A stretch of 64,000 bases of DNA from Streptomyces clavifer. Lineage in GTDB: Bacteria > Actinomycetota > Actinomycetes > Streptomycetales > Streptomycetaceae. The stretch spans positions 372,001 through 436,000 of the forward strand of contig BMWJ01000002.1 in NCBI GenBank assembly GCA_014651175.1, written 5' to 3'. The position numbers and the translations under genes were made by a program. Position 1 is the stretch's first letter. Each line of letters opens with the position of its first letter. Under the pieces are notes generated by a model. That model made no database searches, was not told where the DNA came from, and was given only the letters and a program-made list of their open reading frames with translations. This document shows, in pieces, positions 63,621 to 64,000 of this stretch.

Positions 63621-64000
63621 TCAGCGGCAGGACGTCGCGGCCGGTGCCGTCAGCCGTCCGTCCTCCATCGTCACCGTCCCGTCCACCCGGTCCAGGTGCG
63701 CCAGGTCGTGGGTGACCAGGACCGTGGCCGTCGACCGTTCCCGGGTCAGCGCGGCCAGCAGGTCCAGGACCGCGGCGCCCCGTTCGTGGTCGAGTGCGCT
63801 GGTCGGTTCGTCGACGAGCAGCACGGCGGGCTCGTTCATCAGGGCCCGCGCGATGTTGATCCGCTGGCGCTCGCCGCCCGACAGCTGGTGCGGCCTGCGG
63901 TCCGCCCGGTCGGCCAGGCCGACCGCGTCCAGGAGCTCCTCCGCCCGGGCCCGGGCCGCGCGTACGGATCCGCCGGACAGGTGCGCCATCACCTGCACCT
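63621..64000 (-). CDS. ABC transporter ATPase, cut by window edge
   Basis: Only the C-terminal 125 codons are in the window; the gene continues beyond 64000. The visible part carries the signature HQLSGGERQRINIARALMNE, Walker [18 protein letters not shown] and switch His in VLVTHDLAHLDRVDG. This is the LolD/MacB or export-type ATPase pattern. Walker A lies outside the window. Its partner permease is presumably adjacent to the right. Confidence 0.9.
   Translation of the reverse strand, partial: VQVMAHLSGGSVRAARARAEELLDAVGLADRADRRPHQLSGGERQRINIARALMNEPAVLLVDEPTSALDHERGAAVLDLLAALTRERSTATVLVTHDLAHLDRVDGTVTMEDGRLTAPAATSCR

Overview
The window is high-GC actinobacterial DNA, almost certainly a Streptomyces chromosome. 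The evidence is the strong G/C third-position bias, frequent GTG starts, ATGA/GTGA start-stop overlaps, two genes with the rare TTA codon, F420-dependent enzyme families, a monomeric isocitrate dehydrogenase, gluABCD, and an allantoin locus of Streptomyces type. I see no rRNA, tRNA, CRISPR array, complete insertion sequence, or origin. About 59 intact genes and three broken ones are supported.

Layout. 1-4.4 kb is a degraded accessory strip: an arginyl-tRNA synthetase C-terminal relic, a secreted peptidoglycan-binding-like protein, an AraC-family regulator with a TTA codon, a frameshifted thioesterase cut by a transposase fragment, and a small exported protein. 4.9-13 kb is mostly housekeeping: TerB-like protein, lipoprotein, a lipoate ligase with its accessory domain at the N-terminus, icd, amidase and two secreted proteins. 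13.2-19.8 kb is a pyrimidine/hydantoin-type catabolic locus in two transcription units, each preceded by the same 16-bp operator. 19.9-22.8 kb is a tightly coupled four-gene operon starting with a 60-residue peptide, followed by two proteins of unknown function and a beta-lactamase-fold serine hydrolase; it is the best candidate for an undescribed system. 23.2-28 kb holds a helical unknown protein, an F420/PPOX flavoprotein, a family-75 chitosanase and gamma-glutamyltransferase.

28.3-34.7 kb is a catabolic operon behind a leaderless Lrp-type regulator: deacetylase-fold amidohydrolase, MHS-type transporter, SDR, and a 743-residue fusion of a ketopantoate-reductase-like enzyme with an M20 hydrolase. 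36-39.3 kb is the glutamate uptake operon gluABCD. 39.4-46.1 kb carries an SDR, an HTH/Clp_N protein behind a perfect 25-bp palindrome, a mycoredoxin-like protein, exonuclease III, a metallo-hydrolase and a PcaL-type fusion with a Pro/Gln-rich extension. 46.1-52.5 kb is a sugar or inositol unit: ROK kinase, three-gene ABC importer, GntR regulator and Gfo/Idh dehydrogenase.

52.5-59.8 kb is a mixed stretch with a P450, a DMT exporter with a divergent TetR regulator, several small oxidoreductases, a GNAT and an ABM-type monooxygenase. 59.9-63.6 kb is the allantoin locus (alc, allB and a divergent IclR regulator) with two palindromic operators between allB and the regulator. The right edge cuts an ABC ATPase. 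The recurring theme is nitrogen salvage (pyrimidines, allantoin, glutamate, gamma-glutamyl peptides, amides), each unit with a local regulator or recognisable operator.
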